IMG/VR virus record: IMGVR_UViG_3300025030_000076
Span: 1 to 64,000 of that record
Source of the DNA: a virus
Length of the DNA stretch: 64,000 nt
Reading direction: 5' to 3' (one strand)
This document shows positions 32,237-39,294 of this stretch, in pieces. A program made the translations under genes and the position numbers. Every line of letters begins with the position of its first letter. The stretch's first letter is position 1. The notes beneath the pieces were generated by a model that was given only the letters and a program-made list of their open reading frames with translations, did no database searches and was not told the origin of the DNA.

Positions 32237-33007
32237 TCACAATGCGAACTCCATTATCATTTGCTGTTGCGCCTGTTCGATGCGCTTCTCTGCAATTGCG
32301 AAGTAATTCTCTTCGCGCTCAATTCCGATAAAATCACGGCCAGTCTTTACACACGCCACGCCCGTAGTACCTGAACCCATGCAGAAATCCAAAACGGTAT
32401 CCCCTTCGTTCGTGTATGTCTTGATTAGATACTCGTACAGCGCGACGGGCTTTTGGGTGGGGTGTCCATTATTCTTTTTAGCCCAGCCATTACCAGTCCT
32501 AAACTCGATAATCGTTTTCGGGTATGAGTAATCGCTTCTAAACCCTGACCCGTTGACATGTTCCCCGTAAACACCTGCCTTGATAGGCTTGCCAACCCTT
32601 GTAAAATTATCGCCTGAGCGATGAGTATTTCCAGACTTCTTAAACTTTTGCGGGTTGTAGGTATATCCATTTTGAGAAAACACAATAATGTTTTCGTGTT
32701 GCTTTAGCGGTATTCTCTTAGCGTTCAAGAAACCCGTTGGTGTGTGTTTATCCCAAATCCATTCATGCCTAAACATTTTCATATTTGAGTTAATTAAAAT
32801 AGTTGTAAATGGCTGGCTTGCGGTCGTCACGAACGCACCCTTGCACAACCGCCTGACCTGCTCCCACATCGGCTCTAAGGGAATAATCACATCCCACTTG
32901 CAGGCCGTCGTGCCGTAGGGAACATCCGTGATAATCGCATCCACCGACCTTTCAGCCAGCATTGGCAGTATCTCAAGGCAGTCGCCAAGATGCAAGTCGA
33001 ATGTCAT
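32237..33007 (-). CDS. DNA methyltransferase, beta-class layout (256 aa)
   Basis: Motif IV is TDVPYGTTACKWD, with Val in place of the usual first Pro. The SAM motif DFCMGSGTTGVACV follows near residue 200, with GHPTQKP before it. Start MTFDLHLGDCLE (33007) makes an ATGA overlap with the upstream membrane gene. It is a paralogue of 6293-6919, with similar N- and C-termini but a different middle (target-recognition) part. It likely protects phage DNA. Confidence 0.85.
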   Translation of the reverse strand: MTFDLHLGDCLEILPMLAERSVDAIITDVPYGTTACKWDVIIPLEPMWEQVRRLCKGAFVTTASQPFTTILINSNMKMFRHEWIWDKHTPTGFLNAKRIPLKQHENIIVFSQNGYTYNPQKFKKSGNTHRSGDNFTRVGKPIKAGVYGEHVNGSGFRSDYSYPKTIIEFRTGNGWAKKNNGHPTQKPVALYEYLIKTYTNEGDTVLDFCMGSGTTGVACVKTGRDFIGIEREENYFAIAEKRIEQAQQQMIMEFAL

Positions 33008-33168
33008 TGCAATCCAAAAAACCACAGCACCACGAGCGCCAGGCAGTCCAATAACAAAGCCACGAAAAAGAGCGGGTTCATGACCAGCGCCTCACACAAG
33101 GCACGTACATAGTCGCGGGTATCCTGCAACCATCTTTCAAAGCGGGACGGGACGCGGTAGTGTCTCAT
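33004..33168 (-). CDS. small membrane protein, holin-like (54 aa)
   Basis: A basic amphipathic N-half (MRHYRVPSRFERWLQDTRDY) is followed by one strongly hydrophobic helix, FFVALLLDCLALVVLWFFG. ATGA overlaps at both ends. Next to an XhlA-like gene it may be the partner of a lysis or membrane pair; this is inference. Confidence 0.5.
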   Translation of the reverse strand: MRHYRVPSRFERWLQDTRDYVRALCEALVMNPLFFVALLLDCLALVVLWFFGLQ

Positions 33169-33512
33169 CGGTTCCATCCCACCGCCGCGGCAACGGCAAC
33201 GCCGAGACCATTTACAATATCGAACAGATTTGATTTCTTTTGCAACTCCCGAAAGTTTCCACCCAGGTTATCCATGTCGGCGATCAATTTCTCTATTCGT
33301 TTGGAGTTATCCAAACTGCGCTGTATCTGCTCCATGATGCCCCGGAAACGCTCGCTATCCCGGCTGTCACTTTTTTCCAGCACAGAGACGCGGCTCACTA
33401 ATTCGGTATGCCTTTCCTCATATCGCTTGTAAAAATCAGATTGATTTTGTATCATCACATCCATTAGCGTCTTGAGCGTTACAAGAATGTCATGATCGTT
33501 TTGGTCAGTCAT
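33165..33512 (-). CDS. XhlA-like coiled-coil membrane protein (115 aa)
   Basis: It has a long coiled coil (residues 20-85, RVSVLEKSDSRDSERFRG and beyond) ending in a hydrophobic helix FDIVNGLGVAVAAAVGW. The layout is that of XhlA-type haemolysin/lysis accessory proteins. It overlaps genes on both sides. Confidence 0.55.
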   Translation of the reverse strand: MTDQNDHDILVTLKTLMDVMIQNQSDFYKRYEERHTELVSRVSVLEKSDSRDSERFRGIMEQIQRSLDNSKRIEKLIADMDNLGGNFRELQKKSNLFDIVNGLGVAVAAAVGWNR

Positions 33513-33760
33513 GATACAAGCCTCCCGATAACCGTCACCGTCTGGTCGGTATACGGTTCCTTCTCCAGTTTTTCCCCCAGCCAGTCATGGAATTTTTTCA
33601 TGTCATACGGAGTCAAATGCAATTCGTACGATGACCTGACCACGTCTATAGAGGCAGACGGCTCGAATACTATTGCGTCCACAAATAGCTTGAGCGGGAA
33701 ACGAACTATGTCGGTGTATTCCGTACTCCCATCGAATTCTGTTTTCTTGTTTTTATCCAT
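33509..33760 (-). CDS. small hypothetical (83 aa)
   Basis: The protein starts MDKNKKTEFDGSTEYTDIVR and ends DQTVTVIGRLVS. It has a beta strand plus a helix MKKFHDWLGEKLEKE. Overlaps the XhlA-like gene by four bases. Unknown. Confidence 0.55.
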   Translation of the reverse strand: MDKNKKTEFDGSTEYTDIVRFPLKLFVDAIVFEPSASIDVVRSSYELHLTPYDMKKFHDWLGEKLEKEPYTDQTVTVIGRLVS

Positions 33761-34074
33761 AGTTCTATGTGGTCAAGCCCCGGCCATCACCTGTATCAGG
33801 CATGGAGTGAGTGTTGGCCGGGACGTTGACACTACATATATGCCAGGAGGTCGCGTTACTCCTCCAACCTTCGACGGCGATCAACCCGCCTCCAGCGCGG
33901 GCGGCACGTCGGCCGCCCCACAATACAAGCCAGTGGAAGCTACCCACTCGGTTCATGATCCCGCTACGCATCAGATTTGAACCTTCGGTTTCTGTCATGG
34001 CATAGGGTAATAACTGTCCCGCCGCGCCGCCCCGGAGAATAGATCGAGCCAGCGGCGCAGGCACGGGACGGGGG
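33761..34074. other. gene-free GC-rich region with many stem-loops
   Basis: No convincing gene fills these 314 bases. Complementary pairs include CCGGCCA (33780-33786) with TGGCCGG (33815-33821), GGGCGGC (33899-33905) with GCCGCCC (33911-33917), AGTGG (33932-33936) with CCACT (33944-33948), and GGTTCA (33950-33955) with TGAACC (33978-33983). It may encode a structured RNA, most likely on the minus strand with its neighbours. tRNA folding was tried and failed. Confidence 0.4.
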
Positions 34075-34275
34075 TTATTTGAAGCCGCGTAAGCCAACCT
34101 TAACAAGCCCATCGCGAACGAAAGGCTCGACGATCTCGATGCCCAGCTTCACCAGGACGTAGACCACAAAGGCAAGTAAGACCTCTTGTGAGACCGGGAA
34201 GTCCGGGAAGTATTGCACGATGATCCCGTATGCCAAACCAACCGCAAGGGCAATCAGAGTCAGACTAAGTTTCAT
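34075..34275 (-). CDS. holin-like two-TM protein (66 aa)
   Basis: Start MKLSLTLIALAVGLAYGIIV (34275) has AAGGAG upstream. A second helix, EVLLAFVVYVLVKLGIEIV, and a basic C-terminus, VRDGLVKVGLRGFK, follow. Size and topology fit a class II holin. A terminator just upstream isolates it from the genes to the right. Confidence 0.55.
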   Translation of the reverse strand: MKLSLTLIALAVGLAYGIIVQYFPDFPVSQEVLLAFVVYVLVKLGIEIVEPFVRDGLVKVGLRGFK

Positions 34276-34303
34276 GTTTACAATCTCCTTATTTATGTTG
34301 ATA

Positions 34304-34543
34304 AACAAAAAAAACACGTCGCAAAGACTCGGTTGAGTCTCTGCGACGTGTCACTTACGTGAGAGGTCGCTTTGCGTCTACCAGGGGATTTTATTCGCGT
34401 GGCAAACGATATTCAATTAGCGTTCGGGCGTCCAGGTCGCTCATCTGTGCAATGACGACGCCGACTTATATATTCGCTCGGCCAACACGATTCCCTGCAC
34501 TACGTCTTAGTGGCGGGACGCCCTCGATGCGCCCGAACTACCA
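34304..34543 (-). ncRNA. candidate 240-nt small RNA with own promoter and terminator
   Basis: The region starts below TATAAT (34555-34550) and ends at a strong terminator: ACACGTCGC/GCGACGTGT arms with inner AGACTC/GAGTCT (34314-34351), followed on the minus strand by eight T residues. GTTCGGGCG (near 34421) is complementary to CGCCCGAAC (near 34530), closing most of the molecule. There is no reading frame with a ribosome site. Confidence 0.6.
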
Positions 34544-34549
34544 AAGAAC

Positions 34550-34578
34550 ATTATACACTATTCCAGTAGTTTTGACAG
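34550..34578 (-). promoter_or_regulatory. promoter of the candidate small RNA
   Basis: CTGTCA (34578-34573) and TATAAT (34555-34550) are separated by 17 bases on the minus strand, inside the 3' end of the 34558 gene. Confidence 0.55.
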
Positions 34579-34815
34579 TTGACCGGCGCTTCTTTTCAGA
34601 GCGCCAAAAAGTTTATTCAGCCGCGTATCATGCTCGGCTACTTTCTGCTCGATAAAATTCAAGTTCCTGTACCACTCCACCCCCTCTGGAATAACCATAG
34701 CCTGATTCTCTGGCCTGGCGTTAATCATTATCCTTCGGAAAAATTCACGCCGATACGTCGTGTCGATTTGTCGCAGCCAGTTCTCCTGGCTCTGTGTCAG
34801 TTGTGCTTCGCCCAT
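34558..34815 (-). CDS. small helical protein (85 aa)
   Basis: Start MGEAQLTQSQENWLRQIDTT (34815) has GGAGC upstream. It is helical with YRREFFRRIMIN and a C-terminal coiled coil LNKLFGALKRS. Function unknown. Confidence 0.55.
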   Translation of the reverse strand: MGEAQLTQSQENWLRQIDTTYRREFFRRIMINARPENQAMVIPEGVEWYRNLNFIEQKVAEHDTRLNKLFGALKRSAGQLSKLLE

Positions 34816-34940
34816 ATCGTGCTCCAATGACGGATGGTTCCGCCCCGCTTAATCTAGACGTGATCGTCCTGCAAAGGCAACATTACAATTTCATTACTGA
34901 ACATTTGTTCACAAAGGATAATTAACTATCCAATATCGGG

Positions 34941-35096
34941 TCATTTGCGCTGCCTGTATTCTGCAGATGTAATTTCGCTGCCGGGCGGTATTCGTAATAT
35001 TTTGTCTACTTGCCCTATTCCGTGATAAGTTCCGTGTCTATGCCCGATAACGTAGCCAATCACCAAACCAATCAAAATGCCGATTAGTATTTCCAT
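34941..35096 (-). CDS. small membrane-anchored protein (51 aa)
   Basis: MEILIGILIGLVIGYVIGHR is a Gly-containing TM helix, followed by a polar tail. TAATG overlap with the lipoprotein gene. Bases 34828-34940 above the next gene hold no clear element. Confidence 0.55.
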   Translation of the reverse strand: MEILIGILIGLVIGYVIGHRHGTYHGIGQVDKILRIPPGSEITSAEYRQRK

Positions 35097-35473
35097 TATT
35101 TCGCCTCGCACCCAAGCCCGTCATTGATACTCAAACAGCCCTGCCACACATACCCGGATGGTTCTGCAATGGAACACCATCTGTAATCATCTGCTTCCGG
35201 GTCAGTTCCACATCCCAGTACCGTCACCGCATCCCCGGCCTTGAGCGTCCCGATCACCGTACCGTCAGGAGTTTGTCTGACATTTACAGTAGGGGCAACG
35301 ATCTGCGCCATGTCCGGGGAGAGAGTCACAGTGGGGGAGGGGATAGGGGAGGGGGCCACGGTAAGCGTCTGAGTAATCGCGATTACAGCAGTGGGAATAG
35401 GTGTTGTCACGATCTGCCCGCAGGCAAGACTCGCCAGTACAAGCACCAGTATAAAAATACGGGCTTGAATCAC
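35096..35473 (-). CDS. lipoprotein with bacterial SH3 domain (125 aa)
   Basis: Signal and lipobox: MIQARIFILVLVLASLACGQ. A Pro/Thr-rich linker leads to an SH3b-type domain, VNVRQTPDGTVIGTLKAGDA and VTVLGC. SH3 domains of this type bind cell wall or act as surface lipoproteins. A phage moron function such as exclusion is possible. Confidence 0.75.
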   Translation of the reverse strand: MIQARIFILVLVLASLACGQIVTTPIPTAVIAITQTLTVAPSPIPSPTVTLSPDMAQIVAPTVNVRQTPDGTVIGTLKAGDAVTVLGCGTDPEADDYRWCSIAEPSGYVWQGCLSINDGLGCEAK

Positions 35474-35850
35474 TCTTCCGCCAGTAGTTTTTCAATCAAT
35501 ATACTGGCGGGTTCATTGTCCACCAGTAGAATTCCATCCATGATAGAGAGAGTATGCCCAGGTAGTTCTGCGCTCCAGTATATTTTTCCGTTACCGCTTG
35601 CTTGTCGACTTGCCGGTAGTTCTGCCTTCAATGCCCTGAAATCTCCCATCATCACTTGCACCGCCAGTATTTTTGAAGCTGAGACTTCGGCGGTAGAAAT
35701 CAAGGATTCGTCCTTCATAGGGGCATCTATCAATACTAGTGATCCGCTTCTCTCTGCGGTAGATTCTACTGGGGCTAACGCGCTTTCTTTGCCCATTGGC
35801 GTAGGTAGTGTATATCCAGTAGATTTTTCCGGTCTTAATCCATCGTCCAT
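35470..35850 (-). CDS. hypothetical protein in repeat-rich region (126 aa)
   Basis: GGAAAGG precedes ATG 35850. The product is Ser/Ala/Glu-rich with no motif. A second open frame (35591-35860) overlaps it almost fully and reads more like a folded domain (RWIKTGKIYWIYTTYANGQR), so which frame is coded is unclear. Both frames are crossed by the short repeats listed separately. Confidence 0.4.
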   Translation of the reverse strand: MDDGLRPEKSTGYTLPTPMGKESALAPVESTAERSGSLVLIDAPMKDESLISTAEVSASKILAVQVMMGDFRALKAELPASRQASGNGKIYWSAELPGHTLSIMDGILLVDNEPASILIEKLLAEE

Positions 35851-35982
35851 TTTGTTTCACCTTTCCGTAATAGAACTCAATGCTCGGTAGATTTTCAGCA
35901 TCGCCAGTATATTCTTCACCAGTAGTTTTGTAGGCTTCTTCGGCTTCTTCCGCCAGTATATTCGAAACTACTGGATATTCCT
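35481..35982. repeat. cluster of short YCRGTA-type repeats
   Basis: About 14 occurrences of a CCAGTAGTTTT / GCCAGTATATT / GCGGTAGAATT-like motif lie in 500 bases, at 10-60 base intervals. Examples start near 35481, 35523, 35575, 35613, 35663, 35690, 35756, 35816, 35885, 35903, 35919 and 35952, with some inverted copies (35501, 35967). They fall in different reading frames, so the signal is at DNA level. Confidence 0.5.
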
Positions 35983-35997
35983 CTTCCGCCGCCTCAG

Positions 35998-36723
35998 CTA
36001 ACGGGCGGCGCGGGTAGGGTCCGCGTTTTGTCCGTTCATGAGCTCGCCATACATGCGGCGCATGTTCCCGCCGCTAATGTAGTCGAATTTCCCGCTAGCA
36101 ACTCTCATGAACGCGTCCCGATCCTTGAACTGCGCCTGGGCCTGCTGTCTGGTCATTCCGGCGCCGGCCAGGAACTCGTCGAGTGTGTGCTGCGGCTGTT
36201 GGTCGGTCTGTGTGTATGCGGGACGCTGATTAGAACCTTTGTTCTTGCCAATCCTGCCATCCTTATTTATATCCTTGCCTGATGCCTCTTCAATGATTTC
36301 AAATATTCGGTCACCAAACCAGTACAGCAGGAGAGCAAGACCGTGTACAAGCATAATAATTCGGATTGCCAAAATCATGAAGTCATAATCAGCAGGGGTA
36401 AGCGCCCAGCCCATCTTCTTCCAGCCTTCGATTTGCATCCCAAAACCTGCTGTTGCCAATTCTCCGATCAATCCAACGCCGGTCATAATCAAAGCAACCG
36501 TCTTTTGCAAGGAGGTTTCCGCGTCCTTCAAAAGCAAGTATAGGTATACAGCAAATGCGCCCATAGTCAGACCGAAAATCGTATAGGCGATATACCACTT
36601 GTCAGGAGGGGTGATGAAGTTGGCGAAATTCATCGTTTCTGATCCTAAAAGCGCAGCCACCATAACAGCAAGAACTATTTTTAGCGCCAACCCAATCCAT
36701 TTTGCCATCGTCATATCTTTCAT
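35998..36723 (-). CDS. multi-pass membrane protein with EF-hand-like loop (241 aa)
   Basis: Four hydrophobic helices fall in residues 8-150, e.g. WIGLALKIVLAVMVAALLG and IRIIMLVHGLALLLYWFG. Next comes a DINKDGRIG loop that fits an EF-hand-type calcium site, and a Gln-rich cytoplasmic tail. It follows the small 36720 gene by overlap. Role unknown; it may modify the host membrane. Confidence 0.65.
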   Translation of the reverse strand: MKDMTMAKWIGLALKIVLAVMVAALLGSETMNFANFITPPDKWYIAYTIFGLTMGAFAVYLYLLLKDAETSLQKTVALIMTGVGLIGELATAGFGMQIEGWKKMGWALTPADYDFMILAIRIIMLVHGLALLLYWFGDRIFEIIEEASGKDINKDGRIGKNKGSNQRPAYTQTDQQPQHTLDEFLAGAGMTRQQAQAQFKDRDAFMRVASGKFDYISGGNMRRMYGELMNGQNADPTRAAR

Positions 36724-36914
36724 GTCATTTCCTTTCCGTTATTCCTGCCAGCCATCTTCGCGATATCTTCGGCTTTCACACCGAACCGCGCCCCGATCTG
36801 GACGGGAGAATATCCCACCAGCACACGGTATTTCAGTTTCTTGCCGAATTTCTCTTCGAACTCAGTCTTGACGCGGGCGGCCTCCCATTGCGTCAAAGGA
36901 TTTTTTAAGTCCAT
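36720..36914 (-). CDS. small HTH-like protein (64 aa)
   Basis: The protein contains YSPVQIGARFGVKAEDIAKM, which could form a helix-turn-helix, after a Lys-rich helix FEEKFGKKLK. It overlaps the membrane gene by four bases. It may be a small DNA-binding protein. Confidence 0.5.
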   Translation of the reverse strand: MDLKNPLTQWEAARVKTEFEEKFGKKLKYRVLVGYSPVQIGARFGVKAEDIAKMAGRNNGKEMT

Positions 36915-36963
36915 AGTTTCTGCCTTTCTTTTTTATTTATTTTATCAAATCAAATTCCCCCTG

Positions 36964-37017
36964 TCAATCCCCGCGTGGCTCCTTCATCAGCCCGCCGCAG
37001 CGGGGGCAGGTGGTCAT
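36964..37017 (-). CDS. tiny CxxC protein (17 aa)
   Basis: The frame is MTTCPRCGGLMKEPRGD. ATGA overlap with the previous gene supports translation. It is a single zinc-knuckle-like pair. Very short, so uncertain. Confidence 0.3.
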   Translation of the reverse strand: MTTCPRCGGLMKEPRGD

Positions 37018-37337
37018 TTCGTAAAATCCGTGTCCCATTCCTCGACACGTATCTCCCACTTGTTGCGCCCGGTATGGACAATGGCAATGGATGCGTTTCC
37101 TTCGATGGTCACGCCTTCGGAAAACTTCGCGGCCTCTGCGTAGTTATTGGCCGTGACTTCCAAAACCGTGTATGCTTTGCTGTTTGGACGCTTGCCGGTT
37201 ATGTTTGCAGCCCCTTTGCCGGTCTTAGCTTTGCGTGTGTCTGTCACCGCAGGGGTCACGCGCTCGCGCTTGTCGTACGGATCGTCCAGGGTCAGCAACT
37301 CACAAGTTATTCCCACAATGTGCCGGAATATGCTCAT
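37014..37337 (-). CDS. hypothetical protein (107 aa)
   Basis: Start MSIFRHIVGITCELLTLDDP (37337) forms ATGA with the upstream membrane gene. It has a basic middle (TRKAKTGKGAANITGKRP) and a beta-rich end (VHTGRNKWEIRVEEWD). Not recognised. Confidence 0.55.
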   Translation of the reverse strand: MSIFRHIVGITCELLTLDDPYDKRERVTPAVTDTRKAKTGKGAANITGKRPNSKAYTVLEVTANNYAEAAKFSEGVTIEGNASIAIVHTGRNKWEIRVEEWDTDFTK

Positions 37338-37426
37338 TTGTGCCTTCCCGCGTCCCACCGAAGCAGGACGATGAACGCGAACAGCAGCACGTATGCCGCG
37401 ACACAAATCAAAACGGGGTCTATCAT
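37334..37426 (-). CDS. tiny membrane protein (30 aa)
   Basis: MIDPVLICVAAYVLLFAFIV, then LLRWDAGRHK. AAAGGAATTGAA precedes the ATG. One TM helix. Confidence 0.55.
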   Translation of the reverse strand: MIDPVLICVAAYVLLFAFIVLLRWDAGRHK

Positions 37427-37542
37427 TTCAATTCCTTTCTATGTAATTGACTGATACGTCGCCGTGGCGCCGTGGCGACACAATAGGCCGCCCAAACAAC
37501 AGCGGCGGCAAGAAAACAAGCGGCGAGAATGAACGCAATCAC
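37423..37542 (-). CDS. tiny membrane protein (39 aa)
   Basis: A GTG start overlaps the upstream stop as GTGA. The frame is MIAFILAACFLAAAVVWAAY followed by a basic tail. One TM helix. Confidence 0.5.
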   Translation of the reverse strand: MIAFILAACFLAAAVVWAAYCVATAPRRRISQLHRKELK

Positions 37543-37655
37543 GGCTCACGCTCCTTTTCTTCGCGGGCGTGGTCTGCCATCGCGCCCAGCCCAGCCGCAA
37601 GCAGCAGGAACCACACGAACAGCACACCTAAAACAAGTGCGGCAATGTAGATCAT
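37539..37655 (-). CDS. tiny membrane protein (38 aa)
   Basis: MIYIAALVLGVLFVWFLLLA then a charged AREEKEREP end. AAAGGAAGG lies upstream and there are ATGA overlaps. Confidence 0.55.
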   Translation of the reverse strand: MIYIAALVLGVLFVWFLLLAAGLGAMADHAREEKEREP

Positions 37656-37852
37656 TTTGTCAGCCTTCCTTTCTCCTGCAACAAAGGCAGGAATATATTT
37701 ACAAACGTATCCCGCATCGCTTTCCATTCAGGACTACGTATGAGTTCAACCGTCACGCGCTGGCCTGTCACCTTCTCGAAGTCAAGCAGAAACATCGTCA
37801 TTAGGAGCGACTTATGCTTGCGCGTCTCAGTGGCGGGAAAGGGGGTGGTCAT
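37652..37852 (-). CDS. small hypothetical (66 aa)
   Basis: MTTPFPATETRKHKSLLMTM, then a helix LLDFEKVTGQRVTVELIR. AAGGTGAAGCC before the ATG. Unknown. Confidence 0.55.
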   Translation of the reverse strand: MTTPFPATETRKHKSLLMTMFLLDFEKVTGQRVTVELIRSPEWKAMRDTFVNIFLPLLQEKGRLTK

Positions 37853-38019
37853 GGCTTCACCTTCCGGTAGTAGTTCCGGCTCGTCACGACCCGGTATTTA
37901 TCGCTCTCGAATTCCACCAGCGCCGAATTCATGCGCCGCCCAAACACAATCACCCTGCAACGCTCCCCGAAACGCTCAGGCAGGCGGGTATGCACGCGCC
38001 AGTAATACGGGTATATCAT
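37849..38019 (-). CDS. small basic hypothetical (56 aa)
   Basis: MIYPYYWRVHTRLPERFGER continues with a beta-rich RVIVFGRRMNSALVEFESDK. ATGA overlaps at both ends. Unknown. Confidence 0.55.
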   Translation of the reverse strand: MIYPYYWRVHTRLPERFGERCRVIVFGRRMNSALVEFESDKYRVVTSRNYYRKVKP

Positions 38020-38198
38020 TTGCCACGCAGCAGTCTTTCCGCCGCCTCGCGGCAGACTCTAGCCATACCGAAGTCGCCGCATTTCTCGTACAACTGCGCG
38101 GCGACAATGTAGTCAGTCGCCAGCCCGCTTTTCTGCGCGGCTTCATGAGCGGCATCCGCTTCCTTGTGCAGCATTGTTTCATATCGGGCTATGTTCAT
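38016..38198 (-). CDS. small helical protein (60 aa)
   Basis: MNIARYETMLHKEADAAHEA and a Cys-containing helix YEKCGDFGMARVCREAAERL. AAAGGAG precedes the ATG. Unknown. Confidence 0.55.
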   Translation of the reverse strand: MNIARYETMLHKEADAAHEAAQKSGLATDYIVAAQLYEKCGDFGMARVCREAAERLLRGK

Positions 38199-38404
38199 GC
38201 CAAACTCCTTTCTCGGAACGTGCGCCCGTCACGCACAAAACCGGCCTGACGAACGCCGCCGATCTTCTTCGTGAAAATAGGGTAGACATTTTCTTTGTAT
38301 TCCTTCCAGCGGCGATTGTTGCGGCATCTGAGACACTTCCCATTTATGTAGTCCGCATGGAAGCACTTGTGGACTGTACTTCGTTTTTGTTTTGCGGGAG
38401 GCAT
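38195..38404 (-). CDS. small basic protein with Cys/His cluster (69 aa)
   Basis: HKCFHADYINGKCLRCRNNR could bind zinc, followed by an Arg/Lys-rich KEYKENVYPIFTKKIGG. This is typical of small phage HNH-associated or nucleic-acid-binding proteins. Unknown. Confidence 0.55.
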   Translation of the reverse strand: MPPAKQKRSTVHKCFHADYINGKCLRCRNNRRWKEYKENVYPIFTKKIGGVRQAGFVRDGRTFRERSLA

Positions 38405-38405
38405 G

Positions 38406-38576
38406 TCAATCCTTACTTTCTGGCACTAAAAGGTACAGCGCCTTGATGATCTGCGACTGGAACAGGTAGCATCCGGTCTTGCCTTGCGCTATCTGCGCGG
38501 CTTCCGCTTCGTCGTGAACCAGAAACCATCTGTGCCAGCCGTGCGGTAAATCCATCGTCGTGTGTATCGTTGCCAT
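38406..38576 (-). CDS. small hypothetical (56 aa)
   Basis: MATIHTTMDLPHGWHRWFLV, then HDEAEAAQIAQGKTGCYLFQ. It is tightly packed between the helicase-loader gene and 38404. Unknown. Confidence 0.5.
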   Translation of the reverse strand: MATIHTTMDLPHGWHRWFLVHDEAEAAQIAQGKTGCYLFQSQIIKALYLLVPESKD

Positions 38577-38577
38577 T

Positions 38578-39294
38578 TCATTTTTCCAATCTGGCTGTAA
38601 GCCGTTTCATTTGCTTGCTGAGTTCTGCACTCTCGCCGGTATCAAGCGCTGCGCGCTGGTCATCTTCCAGCAGGTGTTGAGACTGTTCAATAAACTGTGA
38701 TACTCGCGGCGTCATCGCCATCTTCATGCGCTCGCGGGCGACTACTTCGCGGTATGCTTCAATAAAGCGCGCTCGGTCTGCTACGGGGTTGTCGGTCAGA
38801 ATGATGTCACGCCCCCCCAGCAGACGCACAGTTTCAGCGACGGCATTATGCCCGTAAATTTCCTGAAAGCCACCAGGACGACAGGACGTACATTCGTCAT
38901 CATGCTTGCGTGATTCCTTGACCACCTTCCAGTATTCTTCATTCGCCTTATCCCCGGTTGATCGTGACCTCCAGCCCTCGGCACAAAATACAGGCTCCAC
39001 ATATTGCCGCGCCGTGAGCACCATTCCCCATGCCTCCGCAGGCGTCGGGATTCCAAGAGCCAGCATTTGCAGTTCCATCGCCTTATCGCGGATTGCGCCA
39101 GGAGTGGGGAAGAAGGGGTTGCCCTCGCTCAAGTATTGGATGGTCGCCGTCTTTATAGTTTCAGCAGGTAGATCACCCAGCACCGCCAGGAACAGGCGTA
39201 CCGTTTCGTCAAGTCCGATCTTGTCTGTAATAGGGGAGTTTGGGAGACGCTTGATTAAGTTTACGACTTCTGTTATCTCAAAATGCGTTGCCAT
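38578..39294 (-). CDS. helicase loader-like replication protein (238 aa)
   Basis: Start MATHFEITEVVNLIKRLPNS (39294) has AGAGG upstream. The N-terminal region with GLDETVRLFLAVLGDLP and GNPFFPTPGAIRDKAME resembles phage loader/inhibitor proteins (G39P-like). The C-terminal half is helical. It follows the DnaD-like gene, the usual pairing of replication genes. Confidence 0.6.
   Translation of the reverse strand: MATHFEITEVVNLIKRLPNSPITDKIGLDETVRLFLAVLGDLPAETIKTATIQYLSEGNPFFPTPGAIRDKAMELQMLALGIPTPAEAWGMVLTARQYVEPVFCAEGWRSRSTGDKANEEYWKVVKESRKHDDECTSCRPGGFQEIYGHNAVAETVRLLGGRDIILTDNPVADRARFIEAYREVVARERMKMAMTPRVSQFIEQSQHLLEDDQRAALDTGESAELSKQMKRLTARLEK

Noticed and set aside
33761-34074. tRNA genes
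   Set aside because: A GTTCAAATC T-loop-like string exists but flanking stem, anticodon arm and acceptor do not pair.
35591-35860. Second overlapping minus-strand gene
   Set aside because: Plausible domain-like sequence but no clear start with ribosome site at its Met; kept only as a note in the 35470-35850 entry.
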